The translations under genes were made by a program, and so were the position numbers. Below, one piece after another: positions 11,502 through 20,206 of a DNA stretch of 34,432 bases. The number at the start of each line of letters is the position of its first letter. Positions within the stretch are counted from its first letter, which is position 1. The DNA lies in assembly GCA_011947345.1 (NCBI GenBank), contig JAAVTG010000761.1, forward strand, positions 1 through 34,432. Direction: 5' to 3'. Below the pieces are notes generated by a model that saw only the letters and a list, made by a program, of their open reading frames with translations, was not told where the DNA came from and ran no database searches. The DNA comes from Phytophthora quininea (Eukaryota > Oomycota > Peronosporomycetes > Peronosporales > Peronosporaceae).

Positions 11502-12350
11502 ATGGCGCCCAAACCAAAAGGGTCCTGCCGCCCTGCGGCTACATCGTTGCCGATCTGGGCCTTCGTCCGGATGTACTGCGCTCGCTGCAGCTCCACGCGA
11601 ATGAGCGCGAGTACGTGCCGGTGTTCAAGGAAGTAGGAGGCGTACAGAACGACCCATATCGAATGCAGTCTCGAGTGAAAACTCCTTCGGGAGCGATCGG
11701 TAAAGTGCGTATCGCTTTGGGCGCGCTGTGCTCATGTCTGGAGCCAGACTGGTATCCTACGGTTTTCTCTTTTCTGCTATCGCTGGAGGGCGGAGAAGAA
11801 CAGGAGCCCATCAGGATTATCCAGCCAAGGTGATCGCGGATGCGAAGAGCCATTACCAAGGACGGGTTCCAGCTAGTATGGTACTAGCGCTTTAGAAGGA
11901 CACGCAACTGCGCGTGTTTGATGGGTGCTTTGAGGAGCGTGACGATGCTACAAGTCGCGTTGTCGACATTCCAGTTGGCTTTTGCATCACATTCCGTGGC
12001 GATCTCATTCACAACGGAATGAGCTACGCAAGTGTGAACCGTCGACTGCATTGCTACCTGTCGTATCGAGGCTTGAAGTGGGAGCCTGATATCGTTTCGA
12101 GTGTGCTTCCTGGGTACGGCACATGCCAACACTGCGGTATCAAGCTCGATAGCTCCGAAGAAATTCGGACGCATCGCCGATACTGTACTGACAATCCCGC
12201 CTCGAAGAAGAACCAGCAGACGCGACGTCGTACCGACAACAAGACTGGAGCTGGAAGTGCGATGCTTGCGGAAAAGTTTACGAAAAGAGCGGATCGTACC
12301 GTTCTCATGTTTTTCAGGGACACACCAAGAAACAAAAACAACGTAGCTGA
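11502..12350 (+). pseudogene. decayed 2OG-Fe(II) oxygenase with C-terminal zinc fingers, repeat-associated
   Basis: Read across frames from the ATG at 11502, the sequence gives YIVADLGLRPDVL, then HQDYPAKV (an HxD iron motif), and about 65 residues later IPVGFCITFRGDLIHNG followed by NRRLHCYL. That spacing of HxD, distal His and an Arg ten residues on matches the double-stranded beta-helix core of 2-oxoglutarate/Fe(II) oxygenases. Two Cys/His clusters follow: CQHCG...THRRYC (about 12124-12186) and CDACGKVYEKSGSYRSH with a final His (about 12258-12325), a C-x2-C-x12-H-x4-H finger. The frame breaks near 11522, 11807 and between 12190 and 12250, and an in-frame TAG sits at 11893-11895. The stop and a partial inverted copy at 12957-13043 suggest a dead member of a repeated family. 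The enzyme call is inferred from motif spacing only. Confidence 0.5.
11799..11884 (+). repeat. inverted repeat arm A (partner 12957-13043)
   Basis: This segment is nearly identical to the reverse complement of 12957-13043. I count two substitutions and one length difference: a run of three C here, four in the partner. It covers the HQDYPAKV region of the oxygenase-like relic. Confidence 0.85.
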
Positions 12351-12359
12351 CTAAAACGA

Positions 12360-12475
12360 AATAAAGGATGGCCGCCTTTATTCAGCAATATGAAGCTTTA
12401 TCGTTTTTGTTTCTACATCCCACTCCAGCTAGCATATCCCCAATATCTAGGTGGGATGCTAGTCTCTAAAAACTC
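12360..12475. repeat. nested short palindromes
   Basis: ATAAAGG/CCTTTAT form a short hairpin at about 12361-12381. CATCCCAC at about 12417 pairs with GTGGGATG at about 12452. CTAGCAT occurs on both arms of the second structure. The block lies exactly between the two opposing oxygenase-like copies and may be the fused ends of repeats; no target-site duplication could be assigned. Confidence 0.35.
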
Positions 12476-12534
12476 GATGTTGTTGGTGTGTGTTTGACGT
12501 GTCGATAAAGTATTTGCTGTGTTGAAGATCAAAT

Positions 12535-13205
12535 TTACGAGACCGTTTCCTGGAGGTGGTGATTCCGATCAACCCTCTCGAAAAGGACAGGATCTCGACG
12601 AGTGCTGTAAGGTAGCGGCTGAGATTCTCTTCTGGAGGATCGGCGGCGCCTTCTTCCAAGTTGCTCGTTATAAATTGGCTCTTGAATTCGAGTAGGAGCC
12701 GCCAGCACTAGGTTTCTATTGATCCACCAATGGAAATCAAAACCTTGCGGAGTTAGATACCGTTGCCCATTTGATTCTGTTATGGCAATGAGTTCGTGAA
12801 TACAAGGGCGACCGTGGACGATCCTGAATACACCAGAGCACACGTCACGATCCAAGCGATTGAAAAATATAGCGCGTGCCTCCTCCCACAGGTGGTGTGT
12901 TTGAGTAAGCGCCCAAACAGATATTATACGGGTCACCGCACCATATCGACCATACAGTACCATACTAGCTGGAACTCGTCCTTGGTAACGGCTCTTCGCA
13001 TCCGCGATCACCTTGGCTGGATAATCCTGATGGGGCTCCTGTTGAAGAATATACAACGTTCAGCGGCCATCTCATAGGTGTCGAACAGCCACTCTATCGC
13101 CGGATTCTCGAGGGTCTGTTGGCGTGGAGGCTGCAGTGCCTGTACCAGTAGCTCCTGTGTTTGGTAGCGCATCCATTGGTACGTCTGATTACACCCTCCG
13201 AGCAC
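12535..13205 (-). pseudogene. repeat-associated open frame sharing the HQDYP segment
   Basis: On the minus strand a frame from about 13205 (QELLVQALQPPRQQTLENP, IEWLFDTYEMAAER) shifts near 13045 into a frame that runs to 12535. The second frame begins with the same HQDYPAKVIADAKS segment as the relic at 11502-12350, then diverges completely after ASMVL into ISVWALTQTHHLWEEARAIF, SGVFRIVHGRPCIHEL and GFDFHWWINRNLVLAAP, ending Arg-rich. The distal His/Arg of an oxygenase fold are not evident. I do not recognise the remainder; a chimaera of two repeat families, or a second branch of one family, are both possible. Confidence 0.4.
12957..13043 (-). repeat. inverted repeat arm B (partner 11799-11884)
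   Basis: This is the reverse-complement partner of 11799-11884. It keeps four C (coding strand) where arm A has three, which directly shows a one-base length difference in a homopolymer. Confidence 0.85.
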
Positions 13206-13223
13206 AGCATGGCCTCGCTGAGC

Positions 13224-13729
13224 TTAGACTCGTGGAGCTGGAGCTGGGACGGGTTGGCGCTGCGGTGGAGCTTGTTTGCGGTCCCTCTTGGTGGTGATCC
13301 GAATAGGGTTCAAGATCGCCACACTCACGTCGAGGGCGCTCATCGGGCCGACCTCCAGCCTAACAGCTTGGGCATGGTCAAGGTTTCTCACCGAAAAGGG
13401 AATATATACGCTCGCCGCGCCTTTGCACCACGCCACTTGGTGGATACTGACGGCGTTTGTCGGCGCTGGGTCTTCTGACGAGTACAGCAATCGCACTTGA
13501 CAGTGTGGTTAAAGCTATGGTAAACCGAAAACTGTTTGAACAGTAGTCTTACCTGAAGGTCCATAGTGTCCAGAGATACCTCTTCGCCGTCAAACAGCTG
13601 CATTTCACACGGAGCTTTGACCGGCCATCTGCATATGCCACATACTGCTTCGAAGGACGTTTACTCACGACTAGCGCTCGGGTCCATGTCCAAGATCGCA
13701 ACTACTTCGTCTAGGGATACGAGCAATTT
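13224..13729 (-). pseudogene. truncated intron-containing gene fragment, family not recognised
   Basis: Minus-strand pieces with good splice signals: an exon at 13729-13669 (KLLVSLDEVVAILDMD) after a TTACAG acceptor, an exon ending at 13553 with CAG/GTAAGA (LFDGEEVSLDTMDLQ), and a last exon to 13224 (VRLLYSSEDPAPTNAVSIHQ, PMSALDVSVAILNPIRI, then a Pro/Arg-rich tail). The exon phases do not join exactly, and no upstream exons are visible because the transposon starts about 190 bp away. It looks like the 3' end of a real gene, cut off or moved together with the repeats. I assign no function. Confidence 0.35.
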
Positions 13730-13914
13730 CTGTAACGTTTACTAAACACGGAAACTAGTCTTGCCAGTATTCAATGTTATAAATCATTGAGCGTTGCATT
13801 ACTCGCGATAGCATTTGCTTGGGTCGCGAGTCAAGTACTGCAAGGATTTGTGGCACTTTAACCAAATCGGCTTTTATTTAATTTTTTTATTTTTATGAGA
13901 TAGGTATTTTACCC

Positions 13915-13939
13915 ATACCGTAAAAATTCCAACAAATAC
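13915..13939. repeat. left inverted end of Crypton-like element
   Basis: It begins ATACCGTAAAAATTCC and pairs with 15922-15946 in reverse complement, with two mismatches in 25. Confidence 0.75.
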
Positions 13940-14046
13940 CGGTAAAGCGGATTTTCAAATTTGTGACTTTGTTTCGTTTTAATGACTGGAGCTGACGAAA
14001 GTCTCCTTCAGCCACAAAACCCACGGACCTCGGCGCCACGGAAGGC

Positions 14047-14160
14047 GACTGCGAGGACGACAACGCGCTGAAGGCTGCGAGGATGACGACGCGCTGAGGG
14101 TGGCCGCGAGAATGACGGTACACTGGGGGTGGCTGCGAGGAGGACGATACGCGGGGGGCG
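14047..14160. repeat. degenerate 29-bp minisatellite, four units
   Basis: Four consecutive units of 27, 29, 29 and 29 bp share the pattern GCTGCGAGGATGACGA then a GCGCTG-like end. Copies diverge by several bases each. It lies between the left end of the transposon and the 3' end of its recombinase gene. Confidence 0.65.
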
Positions 14161-14308
14161 GCGGTTGCAGCACCAGGTAAGGCGCACGTACACTCTGAAG
14201 TACTTACCTTGTGACGATCTTTCTGGATGAAGGTAGCAGCTACAGCTGCGAATTGGTTCAATCCCAGTCATCGTCTCTGTATTAACGTCTATGGCGAGTG
14301 TGTGTTTG

Positions 14309-15675
14309 CTACTGTTTAGATGGATGGAGGCGTATAAATGTCGGGAGCGCAGCTGGTGGTGTGGGGTCTACAACAGCACCGCTATCGACCCGATCATGGA
14401 ATTGCGCGATGTGCTCGTCTAATTTTCCCTGCTTGTGCATTTGCCGGAGAGCTTTCAGTGCTGTACCAGCTGCGAGTGCCGATGAGCCACGGGACTTGAT
14501 GAAGCCAAGCGTTTTTTCTTGCACGTTGTCTTTAGGCTTCCATCCGCTCAAGACGCGCGACACTTGCTGGTCAGCGCGTGTCGTGCCCAGCATGTAGCCG
14601 AACGCCTTGTTCACCCGGTCGAGCTGCCAACCACCCCTCTCAATGATCCAGTTCTTCGCGACGGTGCCGTCTTTCGCTTGCATGGCTCCGCCTCTGCGAA
14701 AAGAGTGAGAGGTGAGCTTTGGGGTGAGTCTAACGTTTTGCAGCTTTGCAGTTTCCATAACTCTAACGAGCAGTCTGTTCACGTAGGCTTGAGCCCCAGG
14801 CGCGGAGCTCTTTGTTTGCGACGCTGTGGCTTGTGTTGGGTCATGATCATCTTCTTCGAGTAGCTCAACGAGGTTAAGCTCTTCTAAATCTTGAGGGTTG
14901 TCAGAGGTTCGAGTTTTTGATTGGGATTGCGGAAACATTCGTTTGCAGGGCATCAACTGCAATACAAACGAGGCAGCTAAGCAGAAGAGAGGGCACGTAA
15001 AGAAAATTGTTGAATCCTTGAACAAGGAAATGCCTTGCAGTACAGCCGTTTTGACTCGTTTGAAGCGAAGAAATAAAACCCCGCCTACGAACAAAAGCAT
15101 TAGTCAGTTGAAGAAGAAAAATGTTGTTAGTCATTTTGCAAACCTGGCAGTACAGATAGCTGTTGTTTTTCAATTTGTTCTGCGACGGAGCTACGACCGT
15201 ACATGTACCACAACATCACAACTAGTGCAGCGTCCGTGTAGTTTGTATCTTTTGACGCAGTCGTGTAGAGCAACCGCACAATTTCTTCTAGGTCTTGCTT
15301 AGAACATGGGGGCTTTCTTCTCGTAGCCGCCGTCCTGTCGATTTGCGCAGTACTTTCCGAGCCCAGACAAAAAAATTGTAGCTGCGGTTTTACTAAACTA
15401 CCTTGTAGTGGATATCTATCTACTAACCAGTTCTTGACATTTCCGTAGTATGCTAGACAAGTGTTGGTAGCTAGATTTTTGCCTTCTGCTCTCGCTAAAG
15501 AATAAGCATATTTGTCTAATATAATACGCAGCACTTTACCTGTTTTGTCCCCGTTAATGAGGGCCTTCGCAGCGTCGAGTTCCATGTTTTCGGTAGACAG
15601 AAATGCGACGAACGATTTGACTGCCGTCGTCCTCGCCTTCTTGCTGTTACCTGGAGCCAGCGAGGCGATAGACAT
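14309..15675 (-). CDS. Crypton-type tyrosine recombinase
   Basis: Two exons, 15675-15144 and 15084-14309, are joined in phase across a 59-bp GT-AG intron (15143-15085). From the ATG at 15675 the protein has about 435 residues. The N-terminal half (KKARTTAVKSFVAFLS, NTCLAYYGNVKNWLVDRYP) looks like the helical core-binding domain. The catalytic half has an Arg at MLWYMYGRSS, the box II signature LTSHSFRRGGAMQ (HxxR), a further His/Trp-like WIIERGGWQ, and a candidate nucleophile Tyr in AFGYMLG. The frame stays open upstream to 15825 but without an ATG, so an earlier exon or start is possible. Unlike most neighbours it has no frameshift or stop, so the element may be young and intact. Confidence 0.75.
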
Positions 15676-15921
15676 CACCACTTTCAGTGTCTGCGCCTTC
15701 TTCGCAAATGCTGTGAAACTAACACTACCGATCGCTATTGTTGGAAACTGCTCAATATTTTCAGAGTATGCATTTATACTGATTTCTGTATGCAATAGAA
15801 CATATTTTCGAAATATTCCGACCAAATATGGTTGGAATGGTCGGAAATTAGAGCGTGGTTTCTAATTGGTTGAAATGACGCCTTTAGGAAAGATGATTGG
15901 ACAAAATGAAATGCTGTACAA

Positions 15922-15946
15922 GTATTGGTCGGAATTTTTACGGTAT
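15922..15946. repeat. right inverted end of Crypton-like element
   Basis: It ends GGAATTTTTACGGTAT and pairs with 13915-13939. It lies inside an open frame that runs into the MscS gene, 31 bp before that gene's likely start. Confidence 0.75.
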
Positions 15947-15976
15947 TCAACCATACCTCATTATCAACGGACGCAC

Positions 15977-17497
15977 ATGATCTCCTTCATCTTCTGGCGC
16001 GTGGGGCTGGCGCTGCTGGCCACGTTAGCGGCCTTCTTGCTATCCAAACCAGCGATCGAACTTCTGCTCAACACCATCCGCTCCCGCGTTGACAAACACG
16101 TGCGGTAATAGCGCTGCTACACTTCTAGAAACCTTATACTATCATGTCGTCTAGCGTTTTATCATTTTTTCTTACTGTTTCTCTGCAGATGGATCGCAGA
16201 CGTGCAGCACTACTTGCTGACCTACCTCTGGTGGTTCCTCTTCCTAATTCTGGTGCGAGATGTGATCGCCTACTACATCCTAGACCTGGGCAGCGAGCAG
16301 GAAGAGGTCATGCAATATCTGGGCTACTTGGTGGCAGTCCCTCTGGTCATCGGCACTTTTGCAATGCGCAAAGTCGTCACCAATGTATGAGCCATTTTCT
16401 TATGATTGCTTGCAGCATTGCTGGTGTATTCACTCTTGATTGTGGTGTAGCTATTCGTGCGATATTTCAAATGGGACCGCTACTCGTCGGACTACGACGC
16501 GCGGATCTTCGTCATCACCGAGTCGATCAAGTTTGTGTGTGTGGTGCTGATCCTGGTCGAGATTTTCTACATCTTCTTTCTGTCCAACGAGTTCATGCAG
16601 TTCTTGCTGGTCGTCGGATTCCTCAGCGTCGAACTGGTGGCACTTCTCTCGGGCTTTACAATTGTGAGTCTGCAGCTTCGTTCTTAGCTCAGCTTGTGGC
16701 TAACCGTATTTTTTGTTTGTTTATCTAGCTAAAGAATGTGGCAACTGGACTCTTCCTCATTTTTGCAGAGCCATTTCGTACGGGCAGCTTGTGCAAAGTA
16801 CAGAGGCTGATGGGCTTCATTGAGAGGGTGTCTCTCGCTCGTACAACCATGCGAGGTTCGGATGGCTCACGGATCTTTATCCCTAATGGCATTTTCGCCG
16901 ACAATTTCCAGACCAGTGGTAACGTGTTGGATGCCCACACGCACACAGTGCTGCTACACCTGCACCCCTCCACACCGACTTTTAAGATCCAAGAGCTTGT
17001 CCAGGAGCTACAGGCAGTATTGCCGGCCTACGCGCTGACATTTGAAGCTCTTGCAGCTATCCGTAGAAATCGTCGCGACGGATACGCTGCAAGAAGCAGC
17101 AGCGCTAGCAGTTTCAGTACCAGCGTTGGCAGTGATGACAGCATTATGGACAGGCGAGAGTCGGCGACAAGCAGCGACAACAACTCGAACACCCCCGAAC
17201 ATGTGCCAGATCCAGCACGTCAAGCGCTTTAGATGCACAAGGTCGTCGGATGTTGCCGCCATCTCCGCCACTGCGCGTCGAGCTTCAAGCCATGTACACG
17301 ATCAAAGTGAACGTTCTTGTTGATCGCGAGCGCTTCCGTTCCCTGGAGGAAGCAAAAACCGAGGTAAGTCGGTTCAGTTTAGTTCAATGCATGGGTCGTG
17401 CCCAGCTTGTTAAATTACGTTGCTATGCTAGGTAAATCTTGCGATCATTGGAACGCTGCAGCGGCTTCACGTGACGGCACAACCAACGGCACATTGA
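15977..17497 (+). CDS. MscS-family mechanosensitive channel protein
   Basis: Five exons: 15977-16104, 16189-16384, 16451-16663, 16729-17363, 17432-17497, about 412 residues. About five membrane helices (FWRVGLALLATLAAFLL, YLLTYLWWFLFLILV, YLGYLVAVPLVIGTF, VCVVLILVEIFYIFF, FLLVVGFLSVELVALL) lead into the MscS beta domain: LIFAEPFRTGSLCKV, GFIERVSLARTTMRG, DGSRIFIPNGIF. This family gates ion flow on membrane tension. A Ser/Asn-rich loop follows. The frame shifts at about 17205-17225 (one base short); the downstream frame (MYTIKVNVLVDRERFRSLEE) matches the layout of the convergent paralogue at 17530-19217. ATG 15977 is preferred because the next in-frame ATG (15875) lies inside the transposon, so the native 5' exons or promoter may have been displaced. 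Confidence 0.75.
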
Positions 17498-17529
17498 TGC
17501 AATGACCCCACAATACACAGTAGAATAAA

Positions 17530-19217
17530 TTAGACAGCGTTGGCCTGAATCCCGTGAGGACGACGATGGCGAAGGCTATTATCGCTAAAGATGCGTCGAC
17601 CGAGGGGCTCACTTGCCGGTGGGGCCCTTCTCCGACGTCCTTCAGGTCTCGAGCTCCAACTCGCACGCCGCTCGTTGGAGTTCGTTGTCGTAACTGATGG
17701 TGGAGGTGATGGGCTACTACTAGTATCAGATTGATCTTCCTCTCCGTGCAGACTCAGCTTGAGCTTTGTCAGTAGCTCTGTAATTTGCAGTACAATCTAC
17801 AGCACATACGACAGCGTGTTAGTGCAAGCCAAGAGTATCAGGATCATGCAACCAACCTCCGTTTTCTCGGCCATTAATCCCTTGACGTGGCGCTTCCGCG
17901 AGTAATACACGACGTGGACAAGGTATGGTGCTTCAATGCTGATCCAGAAGCGGCCCTGCGGCCGTCCTTCTTCCTCCGACGCTGCTTGCTTCGTGCGCTC
18001 GTAAACGTTCATCATATCCCAACCACCTCGCGGTTTTCCAGTCCCAACACATTGCCCTTCGAACTAGAACTTTGGTTCATGTGCTGCAGCAAAAAGTTAT
18101 CTAGTTCTTGAATGAAAATGCGCATGGACGCTGCCGGCGTCGTATGGGTCAGATAAACAGCAACGATGCAGCGACGATCGAGACTCTTGCTCTGCACGGT
18201 CACCGCATTTTCCAGCATGATGCCGTTGGGGATGTAGGCCAAGCCTTTGTCATACTGCCGCAACGAGAAACCTTGTAGGAACAGTCGCTCCACCACACCC
18301 TCATGGCCCTGGAAGGACAAGTGCAAGCCACTCTTAATCTGCTCGTCCTGCAGCGTCATCAACCCGCCCATAATATTCTTCAACTGCACAGACAAAAGGG
18401 TCAGCAGGTCCTCAATAAAAAAATTAAATTAAATAGCAGTCGTCGCTTACCCACGAGTGAGCTCCAAAGACAAACACGAACTCCACCATAATCACAGCCA
18501 CCGCCGATATCTGACCTGACTCGAAATCCGAAAAGCGACCGATCTCGTCAATAATGCACAGGGACACCACTGCCGCCACCAGAAGCACTTTAATCACCTA
18601 GCACAATAACAGTTAAACCACTCTCCAATATATAAATAATAATAATTTACTCACCCCAATGCCCTCCGTGACGATCATCACGCGACTGTAGTCATCGTCG
18701 TCTTTTGACACTGACCGACTCCACCCTTGCACTCGAACGATTCCCTATCCAATAAATAAAAAGTTAACACATGGCTCTCTACAATAAAATTTGAAAAGAA
18801 TAACCTACCCATGTGACGTAATTGCAAAAACAAATGACTGTCCACACCAACGGCGGCCCCAATAGCAACGTGATAACTCCCTGCAGCTTTCCCGGGTCCA
18901 TGGACAATAAGCTTTCCAGGTCCATCACGTAGGCCGCAAACCACGCAAACAGCACGAAAACCACCCAGGACAGAGGCCGCAGTAGCATCTTCTCGAACTC
19001 GCAGCCAGGCGAACAGAGCCGGCAGGATGCGGCGGGCGATGCGCAGCGAAAAGCGCACGGCCTCCACGCGCAAGAAGTAGGCGGCAGCCAGCAGCGCCAG
19101 CCCCAGGAACACGCGCCATTGGTCGCTGGACGACGAGGAGGCGGCGGACGTGGACAGCGGCAAGGTCGGCGCAGCCGTCGGAGCCTCAACGAACGCCGTG
19201 GTGTTGTTGCTGCTCAT
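17530..19217 (-). CDS. MscS-family mechanosensitive channel protein (convergent paralogue)
   Basis: Exons on the minus strand: 19217-18809, 18744-18655, 18597-18451, 18383-17857, 17796-17530, about 480 codons. A Ser/Thr-rich N-terminus precedes helices WRVFLGLALLAAAYFL, LSWVVFVLFAWFAAYVM, ITLLLGPPLVWTVICF, VIKVLLVAAVVSLCII and AVAVIMVEFVFVFG. The beta domain follows (KNIMGGLMTL, LSFQGHEGVVERLFLQGFSL, YDKGLAYIPNGIML), then RFWISIEAPYLVHVVYYSRKR and an Arg/Ser-rich tail. Two frame changes occur: near 18999 (one extra or two missing bases) and at 18018-18020 (one missing in a run of G on the coding strand). Exon order and intron positions mirror the plus-strand neighbour, 33 bp away tail to tail, so the two probably arose by inverted duplication and then diverged. 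A start at 19217 fits the initiator-like motif just upstream. Confidence 0.75.
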
Positions 19218-19229
19218 TTTTTTATAAGA

Positions 19230-19237
19230 AAAAGTGG
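19230..19237 (-). promoter_or_regulatory. oomycete initiator-like octamer
   Basis: CCACTTTT on the minus strand lies 12 bp upstream of the ATG at 19217. It fits the loose pyrimidine-CA-pyrimidine-TT initiator pattern, and the region between the two is A/T-rich. Confidence 0.25.
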
Positions 19238-19429
19238 GAGAATTTACTATAAAAATGTGTATAAGAAGATTTTTATGCAAAATTTCGTTAAAGCAAAAGA
19301 AAATCGTGCTTACCGCGCGATCAAGCTTTCCAGGCCCCGCGGCTACGTCATAACGGTACCAACACGTGGAATGAAGGAAATGATGAGCAGCAGACTACCA
19401 GTAAAGCGCCCGTGGCTTGCTTTGCAAAA

Positions 19430-19800
19430 TGTTTGGTGTGCTTAGTGGCCAGCTAGCGGAGAAGTCGACGCAACGTTACCGAAGACTATTACAAGATGAA
19501 GATGTCGAATTTGGAATGGCAGTTCTAGCCATGGACTCTATTGGTATCATTTGGATGGCGTCACAGTTCGTCCAGCTGACCTGCGGACACTCAGAGGTTG
19601 ACGATGACATTGTTTGCGACGCACAGTGTTGTAGACCACATCTTCAAGAGTACAAATACCGAGTACGTGGCCATGCACTCCGGCGGTGGCGACTTTGCCA
19701 AAATGGATATTGCCGCAGGCAAGACAGCGAGCTGCCGTCAAGGAAGTGCACGGCAAGCCCGGCCATGCTCGGAACGAGAATCCCAAGCTGTATAATAAGT
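19430..19800 (+). pseudogene. relic of the lectin C-terminal module
   Basis: Broken plus-strand frames match parts of the shared C-terminal module of the lectin genes downstream. FGVLSGQLAEKST corresponds to their FGVI-x-DQLIEKST. IIWMASQFVQLTCG matches their IVWMASQFVQPICG. EVDDDI, FKSTN and HSGGGDFAKMDIAAGKT match the IDDG, FESTD and SGG-FAEVDVAAGET stretches. The match jumps frame at least twice and stops before the DRWR end. There is no jacalin domain or signal peptide. Compared with the four full genes this copy is truncated and clearly decayed. About 400 bp of featureless sequence follow before the first full gene. Confidence 0.7.
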
Positions 19801-20158
19801 GCATGTACCTATGTGGCAAGTCAACCATGACACAAAGTGATTTGTCACTTGCCGAGTGATGAGGGACAACCTCTCAATGTGACGATAAGGCGTGAACTGC
19901 TCTACGAGGTCATGCACTTTCGTCCACGGAACCAGCAACAAACTTTGGTACGTCTTGAGGATGATTAACCCGTGCCTTCGTGTTTTTTCTTCCTTCTGAG
20001 CTAACTGTAGTTGTTCGCAGGGGGAAATGGTTTAGGTCAGCATTGGTAGTACCATTGATGTGCTTGGGGTGCGCTTCTCTGGAAGGGAAATCCTCACACA
20101 CATCCGAGATGTTATCCCGGTTGCTCGAACATATCACGCTTTGTGATCTCACAACTTT

Positions 20159-20166
20159 TCATTTAT
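20159..20166 (+). promoter_or_regulatory. oomycete initiator-like octamer
   Basis: TCATTTAT, preceded by a pyrimidine run, lies 41 bp upstream of the ATG at 20207, a usual distance for the short leaders of oomycete genes. The same octamer is found at 6653. Confidence 0.4.
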
Positions 20167-20206
20167 TCGGACCGACCAACGTGGCATTACCAAAGAACCA
20201 CGTGCG

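Larger units (their letters stand above)
13915..15946 (-). mobile_element. Crypton-like tyrosine-recombinase transposon with inverted ends
   Basis: A 2032-bp unit is bounded by 25-bp inverted ends that match at 23 of 25 positions, and encloses a single tyrosine-recombinase gene on the minus strand plus a small minisatellite. The outer 16 bp (ATACCGTAAAAATTCC) are perfect. GGTCGGAAT-like motifs recur near the right end, at 15815-15823 (inverted), 15839-15847 and 15927-15935. Cryptons move by a tyrosine recombinase and usually lack long inverted repeats, so the boundaries are inferred from symmetry. I see no clear target-site duplication. Confidence 0.65.

Noticed and set aside
13645..13668. 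A 24-base intron that would give a CGIC zinc-like motif in the fragment
   Set aside because: Far shorter than any other intron in the window (52 bp or more); more likely a misreading.
19830..19970. Short coding-like plus-strand stretch (RRELLYEVMHF)
   Set aside because: It is only about 46 codons, has no ATG, and no neighbouring exon could be joined.
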